Source: Arthrobacter sp. SLBN-122 (GTDB taxonomy: Bacteria > Actinomycetota > Actinomycetes > Actinomycetales > Micrococcaceae). From it: a DNA stretch of 64,000 nt. The stretch is from assembly GCF_006715165.1 (NCBI RefSeq), contig NZ_VFMS01000001.1, positions 930,001 to 994,000 on the forward strand, given 5' to 3'. The first letter of the stretch is position 1. Each line of letters starts with the position of its first letter. Positions 36,167-46,790 of this stretch are shown piece after piece. The position numbers and the translations under genes are program-made. A model generated the notes under the pieces. That model did not search any database. It saw nothing but the letters and a program-made list of their open reading frames with translations, and was not told where the DNA came from.

Positions 36167-37921
36167 ATGACCACCACAGGCCAGAGAATGGGCGGAACCG
36201 CGGCCACAGCGGCACCGGCAGTGGTCCGGCGCTCCAAAGGCACCATCGTCGTCAACTGGATCACCTCAACCGACCACAAGACCATCGGGTACATGTACCT
36301 GATCTCGTCCTTCGTGTTCTTCTGTGCCGGGGGCGTGATGGCCCTGCTGATCCGCGCCGAGCTGTTCGAACCCGGCATGCAGATCCTGCAGACCAAGGAA
36401 CAGTACAACCAGCTGTTCACCATGCACGGCACCATCATGCTGCTGATGTTCGCCACCCCGCTGTTCGCCGGGTTCGCCAACGTCATCATGCCGCTGCAGA
36501 TCGGCGCCCCTGACGTGGCGTTTCCCCGCCTGAACGCGCTGGCGTTCTGGTTCTTCCTGTTCGGTTCCACCATTGCGGTGTCCGGGTTCATCACCCCGCA
36601 GGGCGCTGCCTCGTTCGGCTGGTTCGCCTACGCACCGCTGTCCAACACCACCTTCACCCCCGGCATCGGCGGTGACCTGTGGGTCTTCGGCCTGGCGTTG
36701 TCCGGTTTCGGCACCATCCTGGGCTCCGTCAACTTCATCACCACCATCATCTGCATGCGCGCCCCGGGGCTCACCATGTGGCGGATGCCGATCTTCACGT
36801 GGAACACGCTGGTCACCGGCATCCTGGTGCTGATGGCGTTCCCGCCGCTGGCCGCCGCCCTGTTCGCGCTCGGCGCGGACCGCAAGTTCGGTGCCCACAT
36901 CTTCGATCCGGACAATGGCGGCGCCATCCTCTGGCAGCACCTGTTCTGGTTCTTCGGCCACCCGGAGGTGTACATCATTGCGCTGCCGTTCTTCGGCATC
37001 GTGTCGGAGATCTTCCCGGTCTTCAGCCGCAAACCCCTGTTCGGCTACAAGGGCATCGTGTACGCCACCATTGCCATTGCAGCCCTCTCGGTGACGGTAT
37101 GGGCGCACCACATGTACGTCACGGGTGCGGTGTTCCTCCCGTTCTTCGCCTTCATGACCATGCTCATCGCGGTGCCCACCGGCGTGAAGTTCTTCAACTG
37201 GATCGGCACCATGTGGGGCGGTTCGCTGACCTTCGAGACACCCATGCTGTGGAGCATGGGGTTCCTGGCCACGTTCCTCTTCGGCGGCCTCACCGGCATC
37301 ATCCTGGCCTCCCCGCCCATGGACTTCCACGTCTCGGACACCTACTTCGTGGTGGCCCACTTCCACTACGTGGTGTTCGGCACCGTGGTGTTCGCCATGT
37401 TCGCCGGGTTCTACTTCTGGTGGCCCAAGTTCACCGGCACCATGCTCAATGAGCGCCTGGGCAAGATCCACTTCTGGATGCTCTTCCTGGGCTTCCACGC
37501 CACGTTCCTGATCCAGCACTGGCTGGGTGTCCTGGGCATGCCCCGCCGGTACGCGGACTATATGCCGGAGGACAACTTCACCTTCATGAACCAGTTCTCC
37601 ACCGTGGGCTCCTATCTCCTGGGAGCATCCCTGATCCCGTTCTTCTGGAACGTCTACATCACCTGGCGGGCCGGCAAGAAGGTCACCGTAGACGATCCCT
37701 GGGGCTTCGGCGCGTCGCTGGAATGGGCCACGTCCTGCCCGCCGCCCCGGCACAATTTCACCTCGCTGCCCCGGATCCGTTCGGAGCGCCCTGCCCTGGA
37801 CCTGCACCACCCGGAGCTGAGTGTCCGGCTGCACCCGCCGGCGCACGGCCCGGCGGCTGATGTCCTGGGTGCCGCGGACATCGGTGAAGACGACGTCCGC
37901 GACCCCAACCCGAACAAGTAA
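36167..37921 (+). CDS. ctaD: Cytochrome c oxidase subunit I
   Basis: This 584-residue protein has 12 helices. The low-spin heme His lies in [20 protein letters not shown]. CuB ligands are in [20 protein letters not shown] (the His-Tyr pair) with the later WAHHMY, and heme a3/a ligands in [17 protein letters not shown] long hydrophilic C-terminal tail follows. It is the catalytic subunit of an aa3-type oxidase that reduces oxygen and pumps protons. Subunits III and IV and assembly genes are not in this window, so they must be elsewhere. A strong bidirectional hairpin terminator follows. Confidence 0.95.
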   Translation: MTTTGQRMGGTAATAAPAVVRRSKGTIVVNWITSTDHKTIGYMYLISSFVFFCAGGVMALLIRAELFEPGMQILQTKEQYNQLFTMHGTIMLLMFATPLFAGFANVIMPLQIGAPDVAFPRLNALAFWFFLFGSTIAVSGFITPQGAASFGWFAYAPLSNTTFTPGIGGDLWVFGLALSGFGTILGSVNFITTIICMRAPGLTMWRMPIFTWNTLVTGILVLMAFPPLAAALFALGADRKFGAHIFDPDNGGAILWQHLFWFFGHPEVYIIALPFFGIVSEIFPVFSRKPLFGYKGIVYATIAIAALSVTVWAHHMYVTGAVFLPFFAFMTMLIAVPTGVKFFNWIGTMWGGSLTFETPMLWSMGFLATFLFGGLTGIILASPPMDFHVSDTYFVVAHFHYVVFGTVVFAMFAGFYFWWPKFTGTMLNERLGKIHFWMLFLGFHATFLIQHWLGVLGMPRRYADYMPEDNFTFMNQFSTVGSYLLGASLIPFFWNVYITWRAGKKVTVDDPWGFGASLEWATSCPPPRHNFTSLPRIRSERPALDLHHPELSVRLHPPAHGPAADVLGAADIGEDDVRDPNPNK

Positions 37922-37946
37922 CGGGCCCGCGGCTTCGACCAACAAG

Positions 37947-37988
37947 AAAATGCCGGCGCTGCCCGAATCCGGGCAGGGCCGGCATTTT
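37947..37988. terminator. Bidirectional intrinsic terminator after ctaD
   Basis: AAAATGCCGGC (37947-37957) and GCCGGCATTTT (37978-37988) pair perfectly. A second stem inside (GCTGCCCG/CGGGCAG) extends it. A-tract and T-tract at the two ends allow termination on both strands. Confidence 0.88.
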
Positions 37989-38017
37989 GCGCGGTAACGG
38001 CATATTAATGCCGGGCC

Positions 38018-38140
38018 CTACTCCTTGTGGAGCTTGTCCTGGATGGTTCCGGCGGCCTTTTCCAGCAGCTGCGCGATCATGGCGGCCAGCATTTCCACGT
38101 GGCCGAACTCCTCCCCCCGATGGTTTTTCCAGCGATTGGG
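38018..38140 (-). pseudogene. Remnant of a ferritin-like (Mn-catalase-type) gene
   Basis: A 40-codon open stretch ending in a stop encodes NRWKNHRGEEFGHVEMLAAM, then IAQLLEKAAGTIQDKLHKE. The EEFGHVEML motif (ExxH helix) is typical of manganese catalases and related ferritin-like proteins. An in-frame TAG sits directly upstream and there is no start codon ahead of the motif. The neighbouring DUF2243 gene ends 5 bp away, so the rest of the gene appears to be deleted. A short genuine peptide is possible but less likely. Confidence 0.5.
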
Positions 38141-38144
38141 CTAC

Positions 38145-38663
38145 CTAATTGGCGGCCGGCTGTCTGCGGGCAGCACGCCGGTACAGCAGCCAGCCCGCAG
38201 CGGCCAGCACAGCACTCAGGGCCAGGAACCCGAGGTCCCAGGCCAGCGGCCCACCCAGGTCGTCCCGGACGTGGTGGATGCCCAGGAGTTGGTGGTTCAC
38301 CAGGCCTTCGAGCACGTTGAAGACGCCCCATCCCAGCAGCACCAGGCCGGTATGGAAGGCCCATTCCGGGGACAAAGTGCCGCTCCGGCCGGCGCGGAGG
38401 GTGAGGATTGCCGAGGCAGCCACCAGCACCCACATGGCCCCATGGAACATCCCGTCGGCCAGCGTGTTCAACTCAAGGCCGGGGACCGTCTTTGCCCCGC
38501 CGGCCTCCGTGTGGGTGAGCATGTGGTGCCACTGGAGGAGCTGGTGCAGCACGATTCCGTCCACGAACCCGCCCAGCCCCATCCCCAGAAGGAACGCGGG
38601 CGCGACGGCGGCACGTGCCCTGGCAGTGCCCGTGCCGGCCGCCCCGGTACTCTCGCTGGACAT
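38145..38663 (-). CDS. DUF2243 membrane protein
   Basis: This is a 172-residue protein with four hydrophobic segments. The DUF2243 hallmark is GMGLGGFVDGIVLHQLLQWH near residues 27-46, followed by HHMLTH, GMFHGAMWVLV, and NVLEGLVNHQLLGIHHVRDD. The repeated His residues in membrane-near positions suggest heme or metal binding. DUF2243 genes often neighbour cytochrome oxidase assembly genes, which fits the position next to ctaCD, although it is on the opposite strand. Confidence 0.88.
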   Translation of the reverse strand: MSSESTGAAGTGTARARAAVAPAFLLGMGLGGFVDGIVLHQLLQWHHMLTHTEAGGAKTVPGLELNTLADGMFHGAMWVLVAASAILTLRAGRSGTLSPEWAFHTGLVLLGWGVFNVLEGLVNHQLLGIHHVRDDLGGPLAWDLGFLALSAVLAAAGWLLYRRAARRQPAAN

Positions 38664-38859
38664 CCCGATCCCCCTTCACCCGGTACGCCTTTCCCTTAAG
38701 CCCTTACCCGCCGTCGTCCGCCCCAAGCGGAGGAGGCACCCTTGACCTCATCGGCTCCGGATGGAAGCCTGTGAGGATCGCGGTGGGGCCTCAAGCAACG
38801 GGGTTCGGTTCCCGCCAGGGGACGCTCCCACTGCCCGCCAACCCACAGAGGCGGCACGA

Positions 38860-40008
38860 ATGCGAGCAATGGTGTACCGCGGCCCGTACAAAATCCGGGT
38901 CGAAGAAAAAGACATTCCCAAAATTGAGCATCCCAATGACGCCATCATCAGGGTGACCACCGGCGCGATCTGCGGCTCGGACCTGCACCTTTACCACGGC
39001 ATGATGCCGGACACTCGGGTGGGCACGACGTTTGGCCACGAGTTCGCGGGGGTGGTGCACCAGGTGGGCTCCTCGGTGCAGAACCTGATCCCCGGCGACC
39101 GCGTGATGGTTCCCTTCAACGTCTACTGCGGATCCTGCTGGTTCTGCGCCCGTGGCCTCTACTCCAACTGCCACAACGTCAACCCGAACGCGACGGCGGT
39201 GGGCGGCATCTACGGCTACTCCCACACCTGCGGAGGGTACGACGGCGGCCAGGCCGAGTTCGTGCGGGTCCCGTTCGCCGACGTGGGGCCCAGCAGGATC
39301 CCGGACTGGATGGACGAAGAGGACGCGGTGCTGCTCACCGATGCCCTGCCCACCGGCTATTTCGGTGCCCAGCTGGGCGACATCGTGGAAGGCGACACGG
39401 TGGTGGTGTTCGGCGCCGGCCCCGTGGGCCTGTTCGCGGCCAAGTCAGCCTGGCTGATGGGCGCGGGCCGGGTCATCGTGGTGGACCACCTGGACTACCG
39501 GCTGGAGAAGGCCCGCAGCTTCGCGCACGCCGAAACGTTCAACTTTGCCGAGTACGACGACATCGTGGTGCACCTGAAGAAGCAGACCGACTACCTGGGT
39601 GCCGACGTCGTCATTGACGCGGTGGGGGCCGAGGCGGACGGGAACTTCCTGCAGCATGTGACCGCCACCAAGTTCAAGCTGCAGGGCGGCTCTCCGGTGG
39701 CGCTTAACTGGGCCATCGACTCGGTCCGCAAGGGCGGAACGGTGTCCGTGGTGGGTGCATACGGGCCCATCTTCAGTGCCGTGAAGTTCGGCGACGCGCT
39801 GAACAAGGGCCTGACGCTGCGCATGAACCAGTGCCCGGTGAAACGGCAGTGGCCGCGTCTGTTCGAGCACATCCGGAACGGCTACCTCAAACCCAACGAG
39901 CTGGTCACGCACCGGATCCCGCTGGAGCACATCGCCGAGGGCTACCACATGTTCTCGGCCAAGCTGGACAACATCATCAAGCCCCTGATCATCTCCGCCA
40001 CGGCCTGA
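38860..40008 (+). CDS. Zinc-dependent alcohol dehydrogenase family protein
   Basis: This is a 382-residue medium-chain dehydrogenase. The catalytic zinc site lies in TTGAICGSDLHLYHG and GHEFAGVV. The structural zinc lobe in NVYCGSCWFCARGLYSNCHN has four Cys. The Rossmann loop is VVVFGAGPVGLFAAKSAWLM, followed by VVDHLDYRL (Asp, so NAD+ preferred). The layout matches glutathione-independent formaldehyde-dehydrogenase-like and threonine-dehydrogenase-like proteins; the substrate is not determined. ATG 38860 follows AGAGGCGG. A 14-bp gap to the next gene indicates an operon. Confidence 0.9.
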   Translation: MRAMVYRGPYKIRVEEKDIPKIEHPNDAIIRVTTGAICGSDLHLYHGMMPDTRVGTTFGHEFAGVVHQVGSSVQNLIPGDRVMVPFNVYCGSCWFCARGLYSNCHNVNPNATAVGGIYGYSHTCGGYDGGQAEFVRVPFADVGPSRIPDWMDEEDAVLLTDALPTGYFGAQLGDIVEGDTVVVFGAGPVGLFAAKSAWLMGAGRVIVVDHLDYRLEKARSFAHAETFNFAEYDDIVVHLKKQTDYLGADVVIDAVGAEADGNFLQHVTATKFKLQGGSPVALNWAIDSVRKGGTVSVVGAYGPIFSAVKFGDALNKGLTLRMNQCPVKRQWPRLFEHIRNGYLKPNELVTHRIPLEHIAEGYHMFSAKLDNIIKPLIISATA

Positions 40009-40021
40009 AAGGGAGTGCACC

Positions 40022-40600
40022 ATGACTGAACCGGCAACGCCTTACCGGGCACGCAAGAACACCCCGCCGGAAAGCCGGGATGCCCTGCGCGCCCGCATTC
40101 CCGGTTGGGGCGTGGACCTGGACCCGAAGGACCGGCCGTCGTTCCCGCGCGAGCAGCCCGGCATAGAAACCGGTGCCCACTGGGACTTCCCTGACCGGCA
40201 GCCCGAAGCGCAGCCCCGGGAGCGGTCCATCGAGCACGCCATGCTGCCGCCCGTCTTCGGCACCTCGGCCCCGCTCAAGGGCGCCTCCGGTGCCATCCGC
40301 AGGTACGCCTACCGCCGGTACAGCGAAGGGCGGGCGGCGCACTGGCTGCTGTTGATCGGCGCGGACCGGGTGGATGCGTGGGAAAGCCACCTGAAGTCCC
40401 TGGCCACGCTGCGGCCGGACAATCCGGTCACCGAAACCGGCATCGGCAGCGAATTCTCCGGCAACGGATTCAAATCCAGGGCCGGGAAGCGGGTGGACGT
40501 GAACCACTCCTGGATGGATCCGGCCATTGTTGCGGGCCCGTGGGTACTGGCTGGACTCGGCGCTGTGGCCGTGGTGCGGGCCCTGCGCGGAAGCCGTTGA
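40022..40600 (+). CDS. Conserved hypothetical protein co-transcribed with the alcohol dehydrogenase
   Basis: This 192-residue protein has a polar N-terminal half (Pro, Arg and Asp-rich), a central segment GAIRRYAYRRYSEGRAAHWL and LLLIGADRVDAWESHLKSLA, and one hydrophobic C-terminal segment (about 168-187, IVAGPWVLAGLGAVAVVRAL) that could anchor it in the membrane. No named domain is recognised. The GGGAGTG-type site and the 13-nt spacing to the dehydrogenase stop support co-expression. Confidence 0.7.
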   Translation: MTEPATPYRARKNTPPESRDALRARIPGWGVDLDPKDRPSFPREQPGIETGAHWDFPDRQPEAQPRERSIEHAMLPPVFGTSAPLKGASGAIRRYAYRRYSEGRAAHWLLLIGADRVDAWESHLKSLATLRPDNPVTETGIGSEFSGNGFKSRAGKRVDVNHSWMDPAIVAGPWVLAGLGAVAVVRALRGSR

Positions 40601-40673
40601 GGAGCGGGAGTAATTAGGTCACGCCATGTTTTCGTAATTGATGTGAACCTCGTCACTTAAAGCGCTTTCCGGC

Positions 40674-40702
40674 TTGGAGCTTAGGTTTGCCTACCCTACA
40701 GT
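40674..40702 (+). promoter_or_regulatory. Promoter with DtxR/IdeR iron box, iron ABC operon
   Basis: TTAGGTTTGCCTACCCTAC (40681-40699) matches the 19-bp DtxR/IdeR consensus at 15 positions. It lies in the spacer of a possible promoter: TTGGAG (40674-40679), 17 bp, TACAGT (40697-40702). Iron-loaded repressor would shut off the uptake genes that follow. A half-site TTAGGTT recurs at 40740. Confidence 0.85.
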
Positions 40703-40781
40703 TTCCTGACATAGGCACTGTTTTCCGGTGCCCCAGGACTTAGGTTCAAGCAGACTTTTTTCCCCACCGAAAGCAGCCTCA

Positions 40782-41840
40782 ATGAAGATCCGTAACAGCG
40801 CGCTGGCCGGCATCGCACTCGCCGCCACCGCAGCTCTTGGCCTGACCGCCTGCGGCGGCGGCACCCCTGCCGGCGACAGCTCCTCCTCCGCCGCCTCCAA
40901 CGGCGGCGGCTCGGACGGGATCACGGTCTACAACGCCCAGCACGAGAGCCTCACCAAGGAATGGGTGGATGCCTTCACGGCGGAAACCGGCATCAAGGTG
41001 ACCATGCGCCAGGGCTCGGACACCGAGCTGTCCAACCAGATCATCCAGGAAGGCCAGGCATCCCCCGCGGACGTCTTCCTCACCGAGAACTCCCCCGCCA
41101 TGACCCAGGTGGAGAACGCCGGCCTGTTCGCCGACGTCGACAAGGACACCCTGGCCCAGGTTCCGGCCGAGTTCGCGCCGTCCACCGGCAAGTGGACGGG
41201 AATCGCCGCCCGTTCCACCGTCCTGGTGTACAACAAGACCAAGCTCACCGAGGACCAGCTCCCCAAGTCCATGCTTGACCTGGCCAACCCCGAATGGAAG
41301 GGCAAGTGGGCTGCGTCCCCCACCGGCGCAGACTTCCAGGCCATCGTCTCCGCGCTGCTGGAACTGAAGGGCGAGGCCGCCACCGGGGAGTGGCTGAAGG
41401 GCATGAAGGAGAACTCCAAGGCCTACAAGGGCAACAGCACGGCCATGAAGGCCGTCAACGCCGGTGAAGTGGATGCGGCACTGATCTACCACTACTACTA
41501 CTACGGCGACCAGGCCAAGACCGGCGAGAACTCCAGCAACGTCACCCCGTACTACTTCAAGAACCAGGACCCGGGCGCCTTCCTGTCCGTCTCCGGCGCC
41601 GGCGTGCTGAAGTCCTCCAAGAACGCGGCCGCAGCACAGCAGTTCCTGAAGTTCATCACGGGCAAGAAGGGCCAGGAAGTCCTCAAGAACGGAACGTCCT
41701 TCGAGTACGCCATCGGCTCCGAGGTTCCCGCCAATGACAAACTGGTTCCCATCAAGGACCTGCAGGCTCCCAAGGTTGACGCCGCCAAGCTCAACTCCGA
41801 AAAGGTCACCGATCTGATGACCCAGGCCGGACTCCTCTAA
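40782..41840 (+). CDS. Iron(III) ABC transporter substrate-binding lipoprotein
   Basis: This 352-residue lipoprotein ([13 protein letters not shown] lipobox, Cys near residue 23) has a Ser/Gly linker. A class II binding-protein fold follows, with the FbpA pattern: [40 protein letters not shown], and a YHYYYYGDQ stretch with the paired Tyr residues that bind ferric ion. [20 protein letters not shown] closes the fold. It captures Fe(III) outside the membrane for the permease and ATPase genes that follow. ATG 40782 is used although the ribosome site is weak. Confidence 0.92.
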   Translation: MKIRNSALAGIALAATAALGLTACGGGTPAGDSSSSAASNGGGSDGITVYNAQHESLTKEWVDAFTAETGIKVTMRQGSDTELSNQIIQEGQASPADVFLTENSPAMTQVENAGLFADVDKDTLAQVPAEFAPSTGKWTGIAARSTVLVYNKTKLTEDQLPKSMLDLANPEWKGKWAASPTGADFQAIVSALLELKGEAATGEWLKGMKENSKAYKGNSTAMKAVNAGEVDAALIYHYYYYGDQAKTGENSSNVTPYYFKNQDPGAFLSVSGAGVLKSSKNAAAAQQFLKFITGKKGQEVLKNGTSFEYAIGSEVPANDKLVPIKDLQAPKVDAAKLNSEKVTDLMTQAGLL

Positions 41841-41844
41841 TTCC

Positions 41845-43434
41845 GTGACCACCGATCTATCGGCTCCCGCCAGGCGGAGTACGACGACGGCGGGCAGGGG
41901 CAACAGCCCCCGCCCGCCTTTCGGCGTTTCCGCGGTGTCCGTCCTGGCGGTGCTGATCGCCCTCTTTTCCCTTGTCCCGCTGGGGTACGTGGCCTACATG
42001 ACGGTGGCAACCGGGTGGGACACCGCCGTCGGCCTCATCCTGCGGCCCCGCGTGGGCGAACTGCTGCTGAACACCCTGCTCCTGATGGCCGCCACCATCC
42101 CGCTGTGCCTGCTGCTTGGCGTGGCGGGGGCGTGGCTGGTGGAACGGACCAAAGTCCGCGGCCACCGGGTCTGGGCCGTGCTGCTGGCCGCTCCGCTGGC
42201 CGTCCCGGCTTTCGTGAACAGCTACGCCTGGGTTACCGCCATCCCGTCACTTGGCGGCCTGGGCTCGGGCATCCTGATCTCCACCCTGTCCTATTTCCCG
42301 CTGGTGTACATCCCGGCGGCCGCCACCCTGAGCCGGCTGGACCCGGCCATTGAGCAGTCCGCGGCTGCCCTGGGGCTCGGCGCCTGGCGGACGTTCTTCC
42401 GCGTAGTCCTCCCCCAGCTCCGGATCGCCATGACCGGCGGGGCGCTGCTGGTGGGCCTGCACCTGTTGGCCGAATACGGTGCGTTCGCCATGATCCGGTT
42501 CGATACCTTCACCACCGCGATCATGACCCAGTACCAATCCACGTTCAACGGCGCAGCCGGAAACATGCTGGCCAGCGTCCTGGTGCTCTTCTGCCTGCTC
42601 CTGCTGCTGGCAGAGGTCCGTAGCCGCGGCACCGCCCGCTACGCCCGCATCGGCTCCGGGGTGCAGGGCAAGGCCCTGCGGCTCCCGCTCCACGCCTACC
42701 AGTGGCCCGCGCAGCTTTTCCTGCTGGCGCTGACCGCCCTGGCGTTCGGCCTCCCGCTGGTCTACGTCATCCGTTGGATCCTGGCGGGCGGGGCGGACAT
42801 CTGGACTGCGTCCGAGTTCCTGCCGGCCCTCCTCACCACCTTCAGCTACGGGCTTGCCGGCGCCGCAGCCACCACGGTAGTGGCCTTCCCGATGGCCTAC
42901 CTCGCCGTCCGGCACCCCGGCTGGTTCAGCAAGTCCCTGGAGCTGTCCAACTATGTCACCAGCTCCATGCCGGGCATCGTGGTGGCCCTGGCGTTCGTCA
43001 CCGTCAGCATCCGCCTGGTACCCGGGGTGTACCAGACCGCGGGGCTGTTGGTGGCGGCGTATGTGCTCCTGTTCATCCCGCGGGCCCTGGTCAACCTCCG
43101 GGCGGGACTGGCACAGGCCCCCAAGGAACTCGACGAGGCCGCCCAGGCACTGGGCAAGCCGCCGCTGCTGGCCTTCATCCGCGTTACCCTGCGGCTCACA
43201 GCGCCGGCCGCCGCGGGCGGGGCAGCCCTGGTGTTCCTTGCCATCGCCAACGAACTCACCGCCACGTTGCTGCTGTCCCCCAACGGCACCAGGACCCTGG
43301 CCACCGAGTTTTGGAGCAAGAGCAGCGAAATCGACTATGCGGGTGCCGCGCCCTACGCCCTGCTGATGATCCTGCTCTCGGCCCCCATGACCTACCTCCT
43401 CTTCCAACAGTCCAAGAAAGTAGCCGGACAGTGA
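41845..43434 (+). CDS. Iron(III) ABC transporter permease (fused two-domain)
   Basis: This 529-residue protein has two permease halves, each with an EAA loop: [20 protein letters not shown] and, in the second half, [20 protein letters not shown]. There are about 12 helices. The FbpB-type duplication provides both membrane domains in one chain. GTG 41845 begins 4 bp after the binding-protein stop, and its own stop overlaps the ATPase start (GTGA). It imports iron with the neighbouring components. Confidence 0.92.
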   Translation: MTTDLSAPARRSTTTAGRGNSPRPPFGVSAVSVLAVLIALFSLVPLGYVAYMTVATGWDTAVGLILRPRVGELLLNTLLLMAATIPLCLLLGVAGAWLVERTKVRGHRVWAVLLAAPLAVPAFVNSYAWVTAIPSLGGLGSGILISTLSYFPLVYIPAAATLSRLDPAIEQSAAALGLGAWRTFFRVVLPQLRIAMTGGALLVGLHLLAEYGAFAMIRFDTFTTAIMTQYQSTFNGAAGNMLASVLVLFCLLLLLAEVRSRGTARYARIGSGVQGKALRLPLHAYQWPAQLFLLALTALAFGLPLVYVIRWILAGGADIWTASEFLPALLTTFSYGLAGAAATTVVAFPMAYLAVRHPGWFSKSLELSNYVTSSMPGIVVALAFVTVSIRLVPGVYQTAGLLVAAYVLLFIPRALVNLRAGLAQAPKELDEAAQALGKPPLLAFIRVTLRLTAPAAAGGAALVFLAIANELTATLLLSPNGTRTLATEFWSKSSEIDYAGAAPYALLMILLSAPMTYLLFQQSKKVAGQ

Positions 43435-44588
43435 CAGCACCATCAACCCGCAGGCTGCCCGAGCCGCGGGTGGCACCCTCCGTGGCCGCAACCACCAACA
43501 GCCACCTGCAGATCACGGACGTCACCAAGAACTTCGGGCCGCAGGCGGTCCTGAAGGGCGTCAACCTGTCCGTGGCCAAGGGCGGAACCACCGCCATCGT
43601 AGGCCCGTCCGGCTCCGGCAAGACCACCCTCCTGCGGCTGATCGCCGGGTTTGAACATCCGGACACCGGGAGCATCTCCCTGAACGGAACGCTCGTGGCC
43701 GGTGAGGGTGCGTGGCTTCCGGCACACAAACGGCAGATCGGCTACGTGGCCCAGGACGGTGCCCTGTTTCCGCACCTCACGGTGGGCCAGAACGTTGCCT
43801 TCGGGCTGGATGCCGCCAAGCTTGAGGGCGGGCGCCGCGCCGTGGCCGCCCGTGTGGCCGAGCTCCTGGAGATGGTGTCCTTGGACGCGTCCATGGCCAA
43901 GCGCCGTCCCCACCAGCTCTCCGGCGGCCAGCAGCAGCGGGTGGCCTTGGCCCGGGCGTTGGCACGCGAACCGGAGCTGATGCTCCTGGACGAGCCCTTC
44001 TCCGCACTGGACGCCGGACTCCGCGTTGCCACCCGCCGTGCAGTGGCCAAGGTCCTGGCCGAGGCCGGCGTCACCACCATCCTGGTCACGCACGACCAGG
44101 CCGAGGCCCTCTCCTTCGCCGATCAGGTGGCGGTCATGCGCGGCGGCAAGCTGGCCCAGATCGGCAACCCCTTCGTGGTGTACACCCGCCCCGCGGACCG
44201 GGCCACCGCCGAGTTCCTTGGCGACGCCGTCATCCTGGACGCCTGGCTGGAAGGGTCCCTGGCCACCTGCTCCCTGGGCGGAATCCCCGTGCGGAGGCCG
44301 CCGGCGCAGGGACGCGTGCAGTTGATGCTGCGGCCCGAACAGATCCGCATCGCCGAGGACGGCCCCATCCGCGGCGTAGTGGTGGACACCGACTACTTCG
44401 GTCCTGAAACCACAGTGCGGCTGAAGCTGAACGTCCCCCAGGAAGTGGCGGAACACACCGACCACCGGTACCCCGGCGGTGGCGAAGTGATCACCATCCG
44501 GCACTGGAACGCCTCGATCGCCCGGCCCGGCATGGAATTGTGCCTGCGGGTTGTGGGCGAAGCCGTCGCGTTCCCCATGGAGGACTGA
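43431..44588 (+). CDS. Iron(III) ABC transporter ATP-binding protein
   Basis: This 385-residue ATPase has Walker [17 protein letters not shown], the ABC signature [15 protein letters not shown], Walker [15 protein letters not shown] and the H-loop His in [10 protein letters not shown]. The C-terminal regulatory domain (about 255-385) has an OB-fold-like TOBE region ([20 protein letters not shown]). It powers the permease. GTG 43431 overlaps the permease stop by 4 bp. It is the last gene of the iron operon. Confidence 0.92.
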   Translation: MTAPSTRRLPEPRVAPSVAATTNSHLQITDVTKNFGPQAVLKGVNLSVAKGGTTAIVGPSGSGKTTLLRLIAGFEHPDTGSISLNGTLVAGEGAWLPAHKRQIGYVAQDGALFPHLTVGQNVAFGLDAAKLEGGRRAVAARVAELLEMVSLDASMAKRRPHQLSGGQQQRVALARALAREPELMLLDEPFSALDAGLRVATRRAVAKVLAEAGVTTILVTHDQAEALSFADQVAVMRGGKLAQIGNPFVVYTRPADRATAEFLGDAVILDAWLEGSLATCSLGGIPVRRPPAQGRVQLMLRPEQIRIAEDGPIRGVVVDTDYFGPETTVRLKLNVPQEVAEHTDHRYPGGGEVITIRHWNASIARPGMELCLRVVGEAVAFPMED

Positions 44589-44703
44589 GCTCCGGCCCTG
44601 CCCGCCACTGCCGACACAGAAAAAACACCGGGCGGAAACACTCCGGCAACCTCTTCACGGCAAGCTGTGCTTACGGGGATACAACAGCAGGAGGCAGCCC
44701 ATT

Positions 44704-44934
44704 ATGGAGGCACAAGGAGTACGCACCGCCCAACTCCGCATCGGCGATCAGATCGAGGCGTGGCACAGGGGAAGGCTCTTCCACCGGGGCCGGGTGACCG
44801 ACGTCGTCCCCCACCTCGAACTCTTCTGGATCCTGGACGCCCGGACCGGCACGCGCAAGCTGCTGGACCCCGAGGCCCTGGAGATCCGCCACGTGGAACC
44901 GGCAACCGGGGTCAGCCCGGCCGCCATGGCCTGA
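44704..44934 (+). CDS. Small conserved hypothetical protein
   Basis: This 76-residue soluble protein reads GVRTAQLRIGDQIEAWHRGR, then LFHRGRVTDVVPHLELFWIL and LDPEALEIRHVEP. The pattern of short strands with a WHRGR motif suggests a small SH3-like or KOW-like barrel. AGGAGG precedes the ATG. It stands alone, 115 bp after the iron ATPase and 127 bp before the GlsB gene. Function unknown. Confidence 0.7.
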   Translation: MEAQGVRTAQLRIGDQIEAWHRGRLFHRGRVTDVVPHLELFWILDARTGTRKLLDPEALEIRHVEPATGVSPAAMA

Positions 44935-45008
44935 GCACCATCGCCCGGCGGGGTGTGCGCAGGCCTGGTTCTGCGGCACGGGCTGGGACGGCCGGTGGCC
45001 CACCAGTA

Positions 45009-45025
45009 GTAAGCATGCTTACAAT
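45009..45025 (+). promoter_or_regulatory. Palindrome over -10 (GTAAGCRTRCTTAC class), site B
   Basis: GTAAGCATGCTTAC (45009-45022) is a perfect 14-bp palindrome that overlaps a TACAAT -10 (45020-45025). The GlsB start codon is 36 nt after the hexamer. There is no recognisable -35, so the palindrome may recruit an activator or mask a weak promoter. Confidence 0.7.
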
Positions 45026-45061
45026 AGTGCGACTTCCAGCCACCACTTAGGAGCACAGACC

Positions 45062-45322
45062 ATGATTGGATTCATCATTGCGGGCCTCGTTATCGGCGCG
45101 CTGGCCCGCCTCATCAAGCCGGGCAGGCAGAACCTGGGCCTGCTGGCCACGCTGCTGCTGGGCCTTGTTGGCTCCGTTATCGGCGGCGTGGTTGCCTCGC
45201 TGCTGGGAACGGGCAATATCTTCGAACTGAATTTCCTGGGCTTCATCGTGGCCGTCATCGCCTCGGTGCTCCTGGTCGGAACCGCGGAGGCGGTTGCCGG
45301 CCGCAGGTCCGTTCGCCGCTAG
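45062..45322 (+). CDS. GlsB/YeaQ/YmgE-family stress-response membrane protein
   Basis: This 86-residue protein has three short hydrophobic segments: MIGFIIAGLVIGALARLIKP, LGLLATLLLGLVGSVIGGVV and NFLGFIVAVIASVLLVGTAE. The Gly-rich GLVGSVIGG centre is the GlsB/YeaQ signature. It is induced under general stress in other bacteria, but its molecular role is unknown. A TTAGGAG site precedes the ATG. Confidence 0.92.
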   Translation: MIGFIIAGLVIGALARLIKPGRQNLGLLATLLLGLVGSVIGGVVASLLGTGNIFELNFLGFIVAVIASVLLVGTAEAVAGRRSVRR

Positions 45323-45328
45323 TTCGGC

Positions 45329-46696
45329 TCAGGCGCGTTCCTGGTAGACGTCCGGAACGCCGTCGTGGTCCGAGTCCACGTGCTCCAGCTCTTCGGCGGC
45401 CCGGTACTGCCGGTTCCGCGTCCGGAGCACGGCCGTGGCCAGCAGCGCGGCGATCAGTGAGGCGGCCAGGATGCCCACCTTCGCGTGGTCGTCATGCAGG
45501 CTGCCGTGGCCGAAGCTGAGCTCTGCCACCAGCAGGGAGACGGTAAACCCGATCCCTGCCAGCAGGGCAACGCCGAACACATCGATCCATTTGAAGGAGC
45601 TGTCCAGGCTGGCCCTGGTGGCTTTGGTCAGGATCCACGTGGTGCCCAAGATGCCGATCGGCTTGCCCAGGACCAGGCCCAGGATGATGCCCAGCGCCAC
45701 CGGGTCCGACAGGGCCGAGCCCAGGCCTTCCCATCCGCCAACGGCCACGCCCGCGGAGAAGAACGCGAAGATGGGAACGGCCACGCCGGCGGAAATGGGG
45801 CGGAACCGGTGCTCGAAGATCTCGGCCAGCCCGGGACCGGCTTCGGGTCCGCCGGAGGCCTGCGACCGGATCACGGGAATGGCGAAGCCCAGGAGCACCC
45901 CGGCCACGGTGGCGTGGATGCCGGAGGCGTGCACCATTGCCCAGGTCACTGCGCCCAGGGGCAGCAGGATCAGCCAGGCGGCGGCTGCATGGCGGCCGAA
46001 GAAGCGCCGGTATTTCTGCGCCAGGAAAGTGTAGATGGCCAGCGGGATGAGTGCCAGGAGCAGCGGTGCGGCCTGGATGTCAGTGGAGTAGAAGAACGCG
46101 ATGATGGTGATGGCAATCAGGTCATCCACCACGGCCAGCGTCAACAGGAAGATCCGCAGGGCGCTGGGCAGGTGGGAGCCGATGATGGCGAGCACCGCCA
46201 CGGCAAAGGCAATGTCGGTTGCGGTGGGAATGGCCCAGCCGCGCAGCGTTTCCGGGCTGGCGAGATTGACGACGGCGTAGATCACCGCCGGGACCACCAC
46301 GCCGCCCACGGCGGCGGCTACGGGCACGATGGACTTGCTGATCTGCCGCAGGTCACCAGCCACGAATTCGCGTTTGAGTTCCAGGCCCACCAGGAAGAAG
46401 AAGATGGCCAGCAGGCCGTCCGCGGCCCAGGCCCCCAGGCTCAGTTCCAGATGCCACGGCTCATAGCCCACCTTGAAATCACGGAGGGCAAAGTAGCTGT
46501 CCGACGCCGGGGAATTGGCCCAGATGAGGGCGATCACGGCAGCCGCCACCAGGAGGGCACCACCCACGGTCTCCTTGCGGAGGATCTCCGTAATGCGCAG
46601 TGCCTCGGCGTAGCTGCCGCGTGAAAAAACGGTGGAGCCGAAAAACTTGTTCCGGCTGGGCTTGGGCGGTGTTGGCGAAGGCGTGGTGGAGTTCAT
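45329..46696 (-). CDS. nhaA: Na+/H+ antiporter NhaA
   Basis: This 455-residue protein is longer than the usual 390 because of a Pro-rich N-terminus and a 30-residue charged C-terminal tail. The NhaA core has [20 protein letters not shown] and [20 protein letters not shown]; the Asp pair in VVDDL binds Na+ and H+. [20 protein letters not shown] is typical of helix 2-3. It exports Na+ under alkaline or salt stress. The start has an AAGGACG site. It converges on GlsB with a 6-bp gap. Confidence 0.94.
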   Translation of the reverse strand: MNSTTPSPTPPKPSRNKFFGSTVFSRGSYAEALRITEILRKETVGGALLVAAAVIALIWANSPASDSYFALRDFKVGYEPWHLELSLGAWAADGLLAIFFFLVGLELKREFVAGDLRQISKSIVPVAAAVGGVVVPAVIYAVVNLASPETLRGWAIPTATDIAFAVAVLAIIGSHLPSALRIFLLTLAVVDDLIAITIIAFFYSTDIQAAPLLLALIPLAIYTFLAQKYRRFFGRHAAAAWLILLPLGAVTWAMVHASGIHATVAGVLLGFAIPVIRSQASGGPEAGPGLAEIFEHRFRPISAGVAVPIFAFFSAGVAVGGWEGLGSALSDPVALGIILGLVLGKPIGILGTTWILTKATRASLDSSFKWIDVFGVALLAGIGFTVSLLVAELSFGHGSLHDDHAKVGILAASLIAALLATAVLRTRNRQYRAAEELEHVDSDHDGVPDVYQERA

Positions 46697-46790
46697 GGGG
46701 CGTCCTTAAATCCGGGTTCGGCAAATCCATGCCGACCAGACTTCCCGGCGCACCTGCGCTTATCTTACCGGGAACCAGCCTCACCCCGCC

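Noticed and set aside
36266..37945. 559-codon open frame antisense to the oxidase subunit I gene
   Set aside because: The plus-strand gene has all the catalytic motifs. The antisense frame is rich in His, Glu and Gln as expected for mirrored high-GC coding DNA and has no family match.
44589..44703. Possible terminator after the iron ABC operon
   Set aside because: No stable inverted repeat with T-tract was found in this 115-bp gap.
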